Of a DNA stretch of 64,000 bases, positions 25,201-33,634 are shown piece after piece (the stretch's first letter is position 1; each line of letters starts with the position of its first letter). Under the pieces are notes generated by a model. It had not been told where the DNA came from. It saw only the letters and a list, made by a program, of their open reading frames with translations, and ran no database searches. Where the stretch lies: positions 208,242-272,241 of the forward strand of contig NZ_BKAG01000003.1 in NCBI RefSeq assembly GCF_007992435.1, given 5' to 3'. The stretch comes from Prosthecobacter gellanilyticus (GTDB lineage Bacteria > Verrucomicrobiota > Verrucomicrobiia > Verrucomicrobiales > Verrucomicrobiaceae). The position numbers and the translations under genes were made by a program.

Positions 25201-27755
25201 GCCTGGGCGGTGGCACGCTGCTGATCAGCGGCAAGGCTGGAACAGCGAACGTACAGAACTTTGCCAGCACCACACTGGCGGCTGGACGCAGCGCCATCAC
25301 CGCGACATCTGGCGCAGGTGGCTCGGTGAATCTCGCGCTGGGCCCGATCACACGGGCTGCCAGTTCTGGAAGCGCGTTGGTGCTTACATTGCCAGCGACG
25401 GGCAGCATCACGACGACGTCGCTCAATACCAATAGCATCCTCAATGGTGGCATGACAGTGGGGCAGACGACCTGGGCCACCTCCGCGGCCACGCAGAGCG
25501 CCAATGTGGCCTGGGCGGACACGGGCGACACCATCACGCTGGCGGGGTATTCCAACGGCCAGCAGGTCAGCTTCAGCGGCACCGCACCTGCGGGACTCAC
25601 GGCGGGTGTCGGCTACTATGTAGTGAATGCCACGGGCAGTAATTTTCAGCTCGCTGCGACGGAAGGCGGGACGGCGATTGCCCTCACTAACAATGGAACA
25701 ACCGGCACCATGAACACAGCGGGCGCCATCACGGGCCTGCTGGATGGCAGCTACAGCACGACCTTTGCCGCCAATACGAATGTGGATGTGGCAGGGGGCG
25801 CGGTGAGCCAGGGGGTTATCACCACCAACTCCGTGCGCTTCAATGCCACCGGCGGAACCACGCTGAGCCTGAGCGGCAACCTGACCAACACAAGCGGTGG
25901 CATCCTGGTCACCTCGAATGTCACGGGTGATGTGATGATCCAGAGCAACACCGGCACAATCCGCACCCTCTCCAGCAGCACGCTGGCGGACTTCACGGTG
26001 CATCATCATGGGACGGGCACCTTGACCATTGCCCCGACTGTGACGCTGTCCAATGCGACGGCCTTTACCAAGACAGGCGCAGGCACGATGAACTTTGCGG
26101 GCACCGTTTCCACGACCAGCGTGCAGATCCGTGCCACGGAAGGTGCGCTGAACTTTGTGGGATCGAATCCATTCAATGGAAGCGCGGATCCGACGCTCTT
26201 TTTTGGTTCGGCCACGACGAGCACGAAGATCTCCTTTGGAAACGGGGCCACAGCGGGTGCGGAGTCATTCGCAGGCTTGTATGTGCTCGGCCGGGGGAAC
26301 TCGCTGGTGGGTGGTGGCAGCGGTCTCTACACCATCGGGCTGCAGAGCGGCCTGACCACGGATCTGCGTGAGTTGATGATCGGCGGCGCGGGCACGAATG
26401 AGAACAACCTGAGTTTCGAAGCATACTCCGGCGGCACCACGCTGATGGGCGGGAACAACACGTATGCAGGCCGCACGAACCTCGGACGTGCCACGATCGA
26501 GGCGACTGTGCTCGCCAATGCAGGAGTGGCGAGTTCCATCGGCACGGGCACGCTTTCACCGGACATTGTGATGCATGACACGAGCTCCACCGCGGTCGTG
26601 GTGTCCACACTGCGTTATGTGGGCTCGACGGATGCGGCGACGGATCGTGCGATCAAGCTCTTCACTGATGGTGTGACGATGCCGAGCCTGACCGGTGTGG
26701 TGGAGAACAACGGCACCGGCTCACTGAAGTTCACCTCGGCCTTCAAGGTGGAAGGCAACACGACCCTTGCGCGCACGCTCCGGCTCAGTGGCACGAACAC
26801 CGGCGCGAATGAGATGGTAAGCATCGGCGAGACGGGCACCAGTGTGGTCAGTCTGGACAAGGCAGGCACAGGGAACTGGGCCCTCACGGGCAACAGCACC
26901 TACACGGGCGGCACCACAGTGAGCAATGGCACGCTTCAACTCGGCAATGGTGGTTCGGCGGGGAATGTGGGGTCAGGCGGCATCGCCATCAGCAGCGGGG
27001 CGATTTTGAAAACGAACCGCAGTGACACGCTGATGATCTCGCAGAACATTACGGGCGCGGGCAGCGTGGTGGTCGCGAATCCGACTGGAGGCACTACGCA
27101 GCTCAGTTCGAATCTCAACACTTACAGCGGTGGCACGACGGTGAGCAGCGGTGTGCTCATGGTCACGAATGCGAGCGGCTCTGCGACTGGGAGCGGCAGC
27201 GTGATGGTGATGACGGGGGCAACTCTCGCTGGCAGCGGGCGCATCGCGCCGGCTTTGGATAACTCTGTCATGGTCATCGGCACCTTGAGTGTCGGAGCAC
27301 TGCCGAGCACGGCCACGGCGATGGACATCCTCACGGGTGGCACGGGGGCGCTGGTGATCGATGGCAGTGGTGAGCTGGCCTTTGATCTCATCAGCGGAGC
27401 GGGACTGGGCGACAACACTGGGATCGCCGCGAGCGCGGATCTGCTGCGTATCGGCGGAACGATGACGCTGAATGCCGGCGCGAGGCTAACCATCAGTGGT
27501 GGCAGCATGAGCGGATGGGCGGCGGGTGATCAATGGAAGTTGATCGACTGGAGCACTCTCACCGGCAGCACGACGACCACGTTCAGCGAACTCAGCCTGC
27601 CAGAACTCAGCGGCGGGCTGACGTGGGATATGTCGCAGTTTTACACGCTGGGCACCATCTCGATCACGGTGGTGCCGGAGCCTTCACGGGCGCTGTTGCT
27701 GGCTGCGGGAGCTCTATGCTTGCTGGGACGGCGTCGCCGGAACTCGGCACGGTAA
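22257..27755 (+). CDS. Giant PEP-CTERM protein with autotransporter-associated beta-strand repeats
   Basis: The 1832-residue protein has a signal peptide ending LLHAQ (about residue 36) and a Gly/Thr/Ser/Asn-rich beta-solenoid body. Autotransporter-associated repeat cores are recognisable: NTYTGTTTL (near 23190), NTYTGGTQVLSG (24126), NTYAGRTNLG (26458), STYTGGTTVSNGTL (26895) and NTYSGGTTVSSG (27118). There is no C-terminal beta-barrel. The end is a PEP-CTERM tail: VPEPS, a hydrophobic helix, then RRRR. Exosortase should cleave this and attach or release the protein at the surface. Very few Cys residues and Thr/Asn richness suit a glycosylated surface fibre. The start at 22257 gives the signal peptide. 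No exosortase gene lies in the window. Confidence 0.9.
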   Translation: MSSNCLIAAACRRALIHRLVFASCLTLSAPLLHAQLVWDANNTGAGQLNGSGQWFGTNQWYNGSSNVSWDNSGSVIAQMGATTPSALVSPNTVTITSNTANVGGMVFMPFTASPLTSGQQYTIAGSSGTLNFAANSTVTVGDLTSTGSNFITFASSLVVTGNGLTFQKAAGSTAQQFMRFDMVANPGLTGTLTLKGTGGGLFFRSGAPGTFAAMSNIVVETDSCFSLVTAGTYNIPMSIAGTGGGGQYGALRVDTSGITIANAITLTADAGIQTNTGGVTNTVISGVVSGGFGFTRFATGSGQGTLSFQAANTYTGTTTLGRAGAFAGGVTILDFSAAGAPTDNILYNGAGTAAALNMIGGNNSSTVLQLTGKAGATNTQSFGNLTLNQSSTTTNGTAVISLTSGAGGQMNLNLGTITRTGTMTTLAFVAPASGTISTTQADGFLGPWATYKTAAGAMTWARVTSGVVGAFSSDLMHATGTTISTHAGYSAASYLEVADGSTGNVTVAAGTTNLATLTMNDQGYDRTVDLAGQTLRLGSTGTTSVGGVLMTSDSRNLTIGVPGSAGTLTSGGPGNSTAGQLFLTNGSNSSTMTVNSVIANNGTGAVTLFINGNTGSKVALSGINTYTGGTQVLSGSVEIKNAAAFGTTGTVVVMEGAAVQLGGGIVANRAISLAGSGVSNTGAIRNIAGNNSWTNTITALAPVRFHSDAGTLTLSHSTSAATNIVTGTQNLIFSGSGNIVLGSRLNTSSGTVTKEGTGMLTVSGDGGTALTGATTINGGIVRMTSGNGLGSTSLITVNDVTTGAALELSGGITVANAVTFNGSGINGVNSLNGSGAIRNISGNNTLSGIVGIGLDTAGPRVSADADTTLTLSGTIRSAATASGTRTGLFGGAGTINVTGVITNGTTAGTFITGIAKIESGTLNLRTASTFTPNTTAPTASLVNVRGGTLNLDYASASVSNGLILGTNNLTMGGGTLSQGGSSLGGGTLLISGKAGTANVQNFASTTLAAGRSAITATSGAGGSVNLALGPITRAASSGSALVLTLPATGSITTTSLNTNSILNGGMTVGQTTWATSAATQSANVAWADTGDTITLAGYSNGQQVSFSGTAPAGLTAGVGYYVVNATGSNFQLAATEGGTAIALTNNGTTGTMNTAGAITGLLDGSYSTTFAANTNVDVAGGAVSQGVITTNSVRFNATGGTTLSLSGNLTNTSGGILVTSNVTGDVMIQSNTGTIRTLSSSTLADFTVHHHGTGTLTIAPTVTLSNATAFTKTGAGTMNFAGTVSTTSVQIRATEGALNFVGSNPFNGSADPTLFFGSATTSTKISFGNGATAGAESFAGLYVLGRGNSLVGGGSGLYTIGLQSGLTTDLRELMIGGAGTNENNLSFEAYSGGTTLMGGNNTYAGRTNLGRATIEATVLANAGVASSIGTGTLSPDIVMHDTSSTAVVVSTLRYVGSTDAATDRAIKLFTDGVTMPSLTGVVENNGTGSLKFTSAFKVEGNTTLARTLRLSGTNTGANEMVSIGETGTSVVSLDKAGTGNWALTGNSTYTGGTTVSNGTLQLGNGGSAGNVGSGGIAISSGAILKTNRSDTLMISQNITGAGSVVVANPTGGTTQLSSNLNTYSGGTTVSSGVLMVTNASGSATGSGSVMVMTGATLAGSGRIAPALDNSVMVIGTLSVGALPSTATAMDILTGGTGALVIDGSGELAFDLISGAGLGDNTGIAASADLLRIGGTMTLNAGARLTISGGSMSGWAAGDQWKLIDWSTLTGSTTTTFSELSLPELSGGLTWDMSQFYTLGTISITVVPEPSRALLLAAGALCLLGRRRRNSAR

Positions 27756-27787
27756 GTTATGTTCGAACTCGTTCGTGAATCGGGACA

Positions 27788-27809
27788 CAACCCCATTGGA
27801 ATGGGGTTG
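27788..27809. repeat. Palindromic repeat CCCCATTGGAATGGGG, copy 2
   Basis: CAACCCCATT and AATGGGGTTG flank a GG centre, giving a perfect ten-base inverted repeat. It lies between the ends of the convergent PEP-CTERM and DMT transporter genes and shares 20 identical core bases with 15389-15408. Confidence 0.65.
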
Positions 27810-27856
27810 TACGTCCAGGGCGTGGAAGTCCATTGAGTTTGAGAAGGCACCCGAGG

Positions 27857-28759
27857 CTAAATGACGACCATCACAATGGCGCTGAGCATCATGGCCGCGC
27901 CGATCATGCGCCAGCGCAGCACGGAGGCGCCGAGGTGCTGCTCCTGATTGGCAAACCAGTGGCCGATCATCCAGACGAGCACCACACTCAGCAGACCGCG
28001 CGAGGCGTAGACAATGTTTGACGAGGTGGCTTTTCCATACACCGCGAGGGTGCCGACAAAAATGATGCTCTGCACACTGAGCAGGGCCGCGCCGCTGGTG
28101 AGCCATTTCCAGGCCTGCTTTGGCACCTGGCTCAGAGGCGCGGAGAAGCGGAAGATGAGGCCGAAGGAAAGGATGGCATTGATCCAGAAGATGCAGGGCA
28201 GCAGGCGGCCCGCGCCCCAGGTGGGTCCCCACATCTGCACCAGCACGTCAAAGATGGCGAAGGCGATGGCGCCGATGCCGCCGGAGACGAAGGTGATGAG
28301 CAGACCTCGTGGAGTCTTGCCGGCGTCCTTGCGGTTCAGGCAAGTGATGCCCGCCACACTCAGCAGCGCGGCGGCCCAGAGCTTCATGCCCACGGCTTCC
28401 TTGGCCAGGATGGGGGTGAGGAAAGCGACGATGACGACTTTCAATCCAAACACCGGCACAGCCACAGATACGTCCCCTTTTTCCAGGGCGAGGAATTGGG
28501 CGATCTGGCCGACGAAGAGGCACAGGGCGATCACGCCCGGCTGCCAGAGCAGCTCGCGCTCCACCTCCGGTCCGCCCAGGAGCCAGAGGAAGGAGAACAG
28601 GCCCGCCGCGATGAGATTCACCACAAAGGTGGTGCGCCAGAGGCCGACCCCCAGGCTGCTCGAGCGCTTCAACACCAGCGCCGCGAAGGCGTAGACGAGG
28701 GCGGCAATGGAGGGGTAGAGGACGGTGGCGGTTGAGGGGGGCACCCCGCTGCCTAGCAT
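27857..28759 (-). CDS. EamA/DMT superfamily transporter
   Basis: From the ATG at 28759 the protein has 300 residues and about ten membrane helices in two five-helix halves, as in EamA (DMT) exporters of metabolites. Recognisable parts are LYPSIAALVYAFAALVLKR, GQIAQFLALEKGDVSVAVPVFGLKVV and the second-half SSNIVYASRGLLSVVLVW. The frame is open to 28816, but the hydrophobic protein begins at MLGSGVPPS. Substrate unknown. It converges on the PEP-CTERM gene. Confidence 0.85.
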   Translation of the reverse strand: MLGSGVPPSTATVLYPSIAALVYAFAALVLKRSSSLGVGLWRTTFVVNLIAAGLFSFLWLLGGPEVERELLWQPGVIALCLFVGQIAQFLALEKGDVSVAVPVFGLKVVIVAFLTPILAKEAVGMKLWAAALLSVAGITCLNRKDAGKTPRGLLITFVSGGIGAIAFAIFDVLVQMWGPTWGAGRLLPCIFWINAILSFGLIFRFSAPLSQVPKQAWKWLTSGAALLSVQSIIFVGTLAVYGKATSSNIVYASRGLLSVVLVWMIGHWFANQEQHLGASVLRWRMIGAAMMLSAIVMVVI

Positions 28760-28794
28760 GGTCACCCGAGCTGCACAAGGAGAGCAAAATACGC

Positions 28795-29574
28795 ATGGGG
28801 AGGCTGGGGATACCAAATGATGCTGCTTTGACAGGAGGTGGCGTTTGCCGCATTATTACATGCATTGAACCCCACCCCTCCAGTTCCGAGCCCGACGCCC
28901 CCGTTGAGAGCGACCGCAATCTCGGCGGTTCGCAAGAGCTTCTCCGATGCGCGGCGCAGAGCCTTGCAAACGCAGGGGCAAGTCACCATGCAGGAGGTGC
29001 GGGCGAATCAATTGACGATGAAATCAGTGCCTTGAGCAACTTTGCCAATGGTGTGAGTATCTGGATGAAGGCTGAGGCGGTTCGTGAGATGCTTGAGGCA
29101 AATCCGATGAAGGGTGGCAAGGAACATCGTGTCGCGTTTTTGGTGGATCAAAAGCGGGTGTTCAAAGTGGCAGATGCTCGCCGGCTCGCCACCGAGTCAA
29201 TTTTCGACTACCTGACTGATCTGGTGCTTTCGAACCACTACTTTGACGATGACATCCAGCTTGAAGGCTTCTGTCAGGAAGGAGACAGGCTTCTGGTTAT
29301 CACAACCCAGCCCTACATCAGTGGAATTCATCCTGATTGGACTGAACTTCGAGCGGGTCTGGCTCGTCACAAATTGTGTGATCCGGCTCCGAGATCTTTT
29401 GGAGGCAACTTCATTTTTGACGATGGAGTGCTAGGAGAGGTGGATGTCTTTGATCTGCACCCTAACAATGTCATTCAAGATAAGAATGGATGGCTGAATC
29501 CGATCGATGCCCATTTTTACTTTCACGACCGAGAAGCGAGAATTGCTGCACTAAGCAAGCTTGATCTAATGTAA
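28795..29574 (+). CDS. Polyvalent-protein-kinase-like protein, probable horizontally acquired remnant
   Basis: The last 165 residues (from about 29080) resemble the kinase-like domain found at the ends of phage and conjugative-element polyvalent proteins: KGGKEHRVAFLVDQKRVFKV (substrate loop and Lys), LEGFCQEGDRLLVITTQPYISG, and the catalytic-like DLHPNNVI followed by NPIDAHFYF. The first part is weaker. A second frame (about 28877-29020) reads ISAVRKSFSDARRRALQ and QVTMQEVRANQ, which looks more natural, so a frameshift near 29010 is likely and the gene may be broken. The start at 28795 (with AAGGAG upstream) is provisional. GC is about 48% near 29221-29280, well below its neighbours. Confidence 0.5.
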   Translation: MGRLGIPNDAALTGGGVCRIITCIEPHPSSSEPDAPVESDRNLGGSQELLRCAAQSLANAGASHHAGGAGESIDDEISALSNFANGVSIWMKAEAVREMLEANPMKGGKEHRVAFLVDQKRVFKVADARRLATESIFDYLTDLVLSNHYFDDDIQLEGFCQEGDRLLVITTQPYISGIHPDWTELRAGLARHKLCDPAPRSFGGNFIFDDGVLGEVDVFDLHPNNVIQDKNGWLNPIDAHFYFHDREARIAALSKLDLM

Positions 29575-29587
29575 GCGGATGGGTGTG

Positions 29588-31357
29588 TCACACCAAGCCG
29601 CGCCTAACCAATGACTCTTCCATGGCGCGTTCGACGAGGCGGACGGCGAGTTCCTGGGTGGCGTCGTCGAGGGACTGGTTGGCGGACTTGAGGGCGCGGG
29701 CGTCGTGGTCGGGGGAGTGGAGGAGGGCTTTGACCTGGGCGGCGGCGGCTTCGATGGTGGCGCGCTCTTCAGCGCTGACGGCATCGCCGAACTGCTCCAG
29801 CGCGGCTTCGACGGCGGGGAGGAGCTCTTCGGCCTTCATCCGGGCTTCGGTCCAGACGCGCTCGTTCATGTCCTCGAAGGCATGCTCGACACTTTCGGCG
29901 ATCATCTGCTCCACGCGCTCGTCATCGACATCGACGGCGGTGTTTTGGATCTCGAGGAGGGTGTCGGTATTGGTGGCGGTGTCACGGGCCAGCACCTGCA
30001 GGATGCCGTTGGCATCGATGGCGAACTGCACGCCGACTCTGGCGCTGCCTTTGGGACCTGGAGGGAAGGGGACGACGACTCGGCCTAACTCCCAGTTGTC
30101 CTTCGCGAGCTCGCGCTCGCCCTGCAGCACGCGGATGAGCATGTCCTGCTGGTTCGCGACGGCGTTCGTGAACATCTCGCCGGCCTTGCAGGGGATGGTG
30201 GTGTTGCGCGGGATGATGATGTTCATCAGGCCGCCAAAGGTTTCGATGCCAAGTGAGAGTGGAGTGACGTCCAGCAGCAGCACGTTTTTCAGCGAGCCGC
30301 TGAGAATGCCTGCCTGGATCACGGCACCGAGGGCCACGGCTTCATCGGGATTTTGCGAAACATCTGGTTCGCGTCCGAAGACCTCGGCGACATAACGGCG
30401 CACGAGCGGGATCCGTGTACTGCCGCCGACGAGGATGACCGCATCAAGCTCTTCCGGCTTCACGCCAGCATCACTCAAGGCGCGCAGGCAGTGAGCGCGT
30501 GTGCGCTCGATGAGTGGACGGATGAGTTTTTCAAATTCAGCGCGGGTGAGCTCAACGCTGAGGCTGTTTTTGCCATCGTAGAAGGGCAGCTCGATGCGGG
30601 TACTTTCCTCGGTGGAGAGGCGCTTCTTCGCGGCTTCGGCGGCAGGTGTGGCCTGGCCTTCGAGAGAGGCGAGAGGGATCTCTGCGGGGCCGTTTTGGGC
30701 GAGCCAGTTGACGATTGCGCGGTCGATGTCATCACCGCCGAGCTGGGTGTCGCCTGCGGTGCTCAGCACTTGGAAGACGCCATCACGCATCTCGAGCACG
30801 CTGATGTCAAAGGTGCCGCCGCCGAGGTCATAGACGGCGATTTTTTGGTGCTCGTCCAGCTTGTCCAAACCATAGGCGAGGGCTGCGGCGGTGGGCTCGC
30901 TAACGATGCGCTCGACCGTGAGTCCGGCGAGCTCACCGGCCTGCTTCGTGGCATTGCGCTGCGCATCATTGAAGTAAGCGGGCACGGTGATCACCGCGCG
31001 ATCGACGCTTTGCTCCAGCGCTCGCTCGGCGATGGCTTTGAGGCGCTTCAGGATCTCGGCGGAGACCTGGATGGGAGAGGTGCCGAGCTCGCGCAGATTG
31101 TAGGCGGGCTGCCAGTCGCCCTCTCCGGAGCGACGGCCGATGAGGCGCTTCACGCTGGTGACGGTGCGCTTGGGCTCCAAGGCACGCTTTCTCAAGGCGG
31201 CGCTACCGATGATGAGGCTGCCATCCGGGGCGTAGTTCACGGCGGAAGGCGTGAGGCGGCTGCCCTCTTCATCCGCGAGCAGAATGGGAAAGCCACTGTC
31301 CACCACGCCTACGAGGGAGTTGGTGGTGCCGAGATCGATGCCGAGGATGGGGGACAT
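29588..31357 (-). CDS. Hsp70 family molecular chaperone
   Basis: From the ATG at 31357 the protein has 589 residues. ATPase motifs are GIDLGTTNS (residues 5-13), VPAYFNDAQRNATKQAGELAGL, YDLGGGTFD and VGGSTRIPLV; the substrate domain has LLLDVTPLSLGIETFGG. It is shorter than DnaK (about 640) and lacks the acidic EEVD-like tail, closer in size to HscA, but no iron-sulfur cluster genes are nearby. No grpE or dnaJ is adjacent. It probably is a second Hsp70 acting on a subset of clients. The leader before the ATG consists of the TTCGTCATTC repeat. Confidence 0.93.
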   Translation of the reverse strand: MSPILGIDLGTTNSLVGVVDSGFPILLADEEGSRLTPSAVNYAPDGSLIIGSAALRKRALEPKRTVTSVKRLIGRRSGEGDWQPAYNLRELGTSPIQVSAEILKRLKAIAERALEQSVDRAVITVPAYFNDAQRNATKQAGELAGLTVERIVSEPTAAALAYGLDKLDEHQKIAVYDLGGGTFDISVLEMRDGVFQVLSTAGDTQLGGDDIDRAIVNWLAQNGPAEIPLASLEGQATPAAEAAKKRLSTEESTRIELPFYDGKNSLSVELTRAEFEKLIRPLIERTRAHCLRALSDAGVKPEELDAVILVGGSTRIPLVRRYVAEVFGREPDVSQNPDEAVALGAVIQAGILSGSLKNVLLLDVTPLSLGIETFGGLMNIIIPRNTTIPCKAGEMFTNAVANQQDMLIRVLQGERELAKDNWELGRVVVPFPPGPKGSARVGVQFAIDANGILQVLARDTATNTDTLLEIQNTAVDVDDERVEQMIAESVEHAFEDMNERVWTEARMKAEELLPAVEAALEQFGDAVSAEERATIEAAAAQVKALLHSPDHDARALKSANQSLDDATQELAVRLVERAMEESLVRRGLV

Positions 31358-31437
31358 GGGGAATGACGAAATCCGAATGAACGAATGACGAAGTTGGAGA
31401 GGCGAACCTGTGGGTGGGAGTCGGCCACTCGTCATTT
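31358..31437 (-). repeat. TTCGTCATTC leader repeat, copy 2
   Basis: On the minus strand, TTCGTCATTCGTTCATTCGG and a further TTCGTCATTC run directly into CCCATG of the Hsp70 gene, and an inverted CGTCATTTAG-type unit lies at about 31429-31439. It forms the 5' leader of the chaperone gene. Confidence 0.65.
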
Positions 31438-31523
31438 AGATTCAGCTCATTTTCCTGCGATAGTGAGCTGTGGTGGCTCCCGTGACAGGAAGTTCGGTAG
31501 TAGGATATTGCCAAACGGTCCTG

Positions 31524-32582
31524 ATGCCCCAAAGTGAGGCCATGCAGCTTCTCATCAAAACTCTTCAGGACGGCCAGGCACTCAATGAACGTGAAGTGCG
31601 GGAGGCTGCTGCCTTCCTGGTGGACGAGCATGAGTCTGACGAGACGAAGGCCAGCCTGCTGCGTGCTCTGGCGCGTAAGGGCGAGTCGCCGGCGGAGATC
31701 GCCAGTTTTGTGCAGGAGTTCCTGAAACTGGCCATCGATCCAGGGCTGGACCGCGCGAAGCTGCCGGGCCCGATGCTGGATGTGGTGGGCACGGGCGGTG
31801 ACAAGCTGCACCTCTTCAACATCTCCACGACGGCGATGTTCATCCTGGCTGCCGGCGGTGTGTGCGTGACGAAGCATGGCAACCGTGGTGTGACGAGCAA
31901 GGCCGGTGGCGCTGACGTGCTGGAGGCGCTGGGCATCCGCATTGATCTGCCGACGGACCGCGTGGCGCGTGGCATGGAGGAGATCGGGCTCGGTTTCTTT
32001 TTCGCGCCGCTGTATCATCCCGCCTTTAAAGCCGTGGCGGGAGCACGCAAGATGCTGGCCGCTGAGGGGCAGCGCAGCATTTTCAATTTACTGGGACCCT
32101 TGCTGAACCCGGCGCGGCCGGACTTCCAGCTTATCGGGGTCTTTGATCCCTCGCTGACACGCACGTTTGGAGAGATCCTGCTCACGCTGGGCCGCAAGGG
32201 TGCCTGGGTGGTGCATGGCACGGTGAAAAACGGCGGCGGGATGGACGAGCTGTCCTCCCTCGGGCCTAACCAGATTTGCCAATTGAAGGATGGCAAGCTC
32301 TCCAGTGACTTGCTGGATCCGGCGAAGGATCTCGGTTTCGCTCCGGCGAAGATCGAAGACCTGGTGGGTGGTGATGCGAGTCAGAATGCGGCAACGATTG
32401 AAAACGTGCTGAGCGGTCGCGACAAGGGACCGAAGCGTGACATCGCGGTGCTGAATGCAGCGGCGGGGTTTGTGATCACAGGCGTGACGCCGAGCTTGGC
32501 GGAAGGCAGGGCGCTGGCGGAGTCGATGATCGATCGCGGGGCAGCTCACGCGAAGATCGAGGCGCTGCGCGACTGGTGCTGA
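31524..32582 (+). CDS. trpD: Anthranilate phosphoribosyltransferase
   Basis: The 352-residue protein has the glycine loop VGTGGD, the NISTTA and KHGNRGVTSKAGGADVLEALG signatures of TrpD and the typical helical N-terminal domain. It transfers phosphoribosyl from PRPP to anthranilate in tryptophan synthesis. The start may instead be the ATG at 31542 (MQLLIKTLQDG), which aligns better with family N-termini. The gene is alone, outside any trp operon. Its 3' end overlaps that of mtnA on the other strand by 37 bases. Confidence 0.95.
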   Translation: MPQSEAMQLLIKTLQDGQALNEREVREAAAFLVDEHESDETKASLLRALARKGESPAEIASFVQEFLKLAIDPGLDRAKLPGPMLDVVGTGGDKLHLFNISTTAMFILAAGGVCVTKHGNRGVTSKAGGADVLEALGIRIDLPTDRVARGMEEIGLGFFFAPLYHPAFKAVAGARKMLAAEGQRSIFNLLGPLLNPARPDFQLIGVFDPSLTRTFGEILLTLGRKGAWVVHGTVKNGGGMDELSSLGPNQICQLKDGKLSSDLLDPAKDLGFAPAKIEDLVGGDASQNAATIENVLSGRDKGPKRDIAVLNAAAGFVITGVTPSLAEGRALAESMIDRGAAHAKIEALRDWC

Positions 32583-33634
32583 TTCGTGTTCGTGGTGATG
32601 CCACGTTCGGTGATCCAGCCTGTGATCAAGCGGGCTGGGGTGACATCGAAGCCGTAGTTCACGGCGCGTGATCCTTCGGGCACGATGCGCACGGTTTGCA
32701 CGGAGCCGTCCGAGGCGATGCCTTCGAGATGCGTGACTTCATCGCCGCCGCGCTGCTCGATGGGGATCTCCTTCACGCCATCTCCCAAGGTGAGATCGAG
32801 CGTGGAGGTGGGCAGTGCGATGTAGAAGGGGACGCCGTTGTCCTTCGCGGCGAGGGCTTTCAGGTAGGTGCCGATCTTATTCGCGGCATCGCCATGGCTG
32901 GTCACGCGGTCCGCGCCAGTGATGACCAGATCCACAAGGCCGTGCTGCATGAGGTGACCGCCGGTGTTGTCTGCGATGATGGTGTGTGGCACACCCTGCT
33001 GGCCGAGCTCCCAGGCGGTGAGGCGCGCGCCTTGACTCCGCGGGCGTGTTTCATCCACCCAGACATGCACGGGGATGCCTGCGGCATGGGCCGCGTAGAT
33101 GGGGGAGGTGGCGGAGCCGTGATCCACAAAGGCCAGCCAGCCGGCATTGCAGTGGGTGAGGATGTTCACCACTTGGCCGGGTTTCCGCGCGGCGATCTCC
33201 TGGATGATGGCCAGACCATGCTGGCCGATGGCGGCGCACATGGCGGCATCTTCATCGGCGATGCGCTGGGCTTCTGCGCGGGCAGTTCGGATGCGGTTGG
33301 GGAAGCCTGCCTCGCGAATGGCGGTGAGCTGACGGTTCACGGCCCAGCTCAGGTTCACGGCGGTGGGGCGGGTTTCGATGAGAGACCTAGCCAGCCTAGC
33401 CAAATGTGCTTCATCGGTGGACTCACGGGCGGCGAGGGCCATGCCAAACCCGGCGGTGGCACCGATAAGGCCAGCACCGCGCACGGCCATGTCCTGGATG
33501 GCGTGGGCTACCTCGGCCACCGTGCGGAGATCCAGGAGATCGAAGCTCCAGGGCAGGCGGCGTTGGTCGATGATGCGCACGGTGGCGTCATCGGGCATCC
33601 AGATGGTTCGATAGGACTGGCCGGAAACAAGCAT
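32546..33634 (-). CDS. mtnA: S-methyl-5-thioribose-1-phosphate isomerase
   Basis: The 362-residue protein isomerises methylthioribose-1-phosphate to the ribulose form in methionine salvage. It has RGAGLIGATAGFG, the catalytic Cys in ILTHCNAGWLA, and the catalytic Asp in GADRVTSHGDAANKIGT, then YIALPTSTLDL. The C-terminus has an extra 15 residues (TTNTNQHQSRSASIFA) that overlap trpD on the other strand. No other mtn genes are adjacent. Upstream is the AT-rich region shared with the small heat-shock operon. Confidence 0.95.
   Translation of the reverse strand: MLVSGQSYRTIWMPDDATVRIIDQRRLPWSFDLLDLRTVAEVAHAIQDMAVRGAGLIGATAGFGMALAARESTDEAHLARLARSLIETRPTAVNLSWAVNRQLTAIREAGFPNRIRTARAEAQRIADEDAAMCAAIGQHGLAIIQEIAARKPGQVVNILTHCNAGWLAFVDHGSATSPIYAAHAAGIPVHVWVDETRPRSQGARLTAWELGQQGVPHTIIADNTGGHLMQHGLVDLVITGADRVTSHGDAANKIGTYLKALAAKDNGVPFYIALPTSTLDLTLGDGVKEIPIEQRGGDEVTHLEGIASDGSVQTVRIVPEGSRAVNYGFDVTPARLITGWITERGITTNTNQHQSRSASIFA

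Noticed and set aside
24291..26009. Long open frame on the minus strand opposite the PEP-CTERM gene
   Set aside because: Arg/His/Ala-rich translation with no domain signals; it is the shadow of a high-GC, repeat-rich gene on the other strand.
29588..31357. Hsp70 as HscA of an iron-sulfur cluster operon
   Set aside because: Only the length fits; no hscB, iscU or ferredoxin gene is adjacent.
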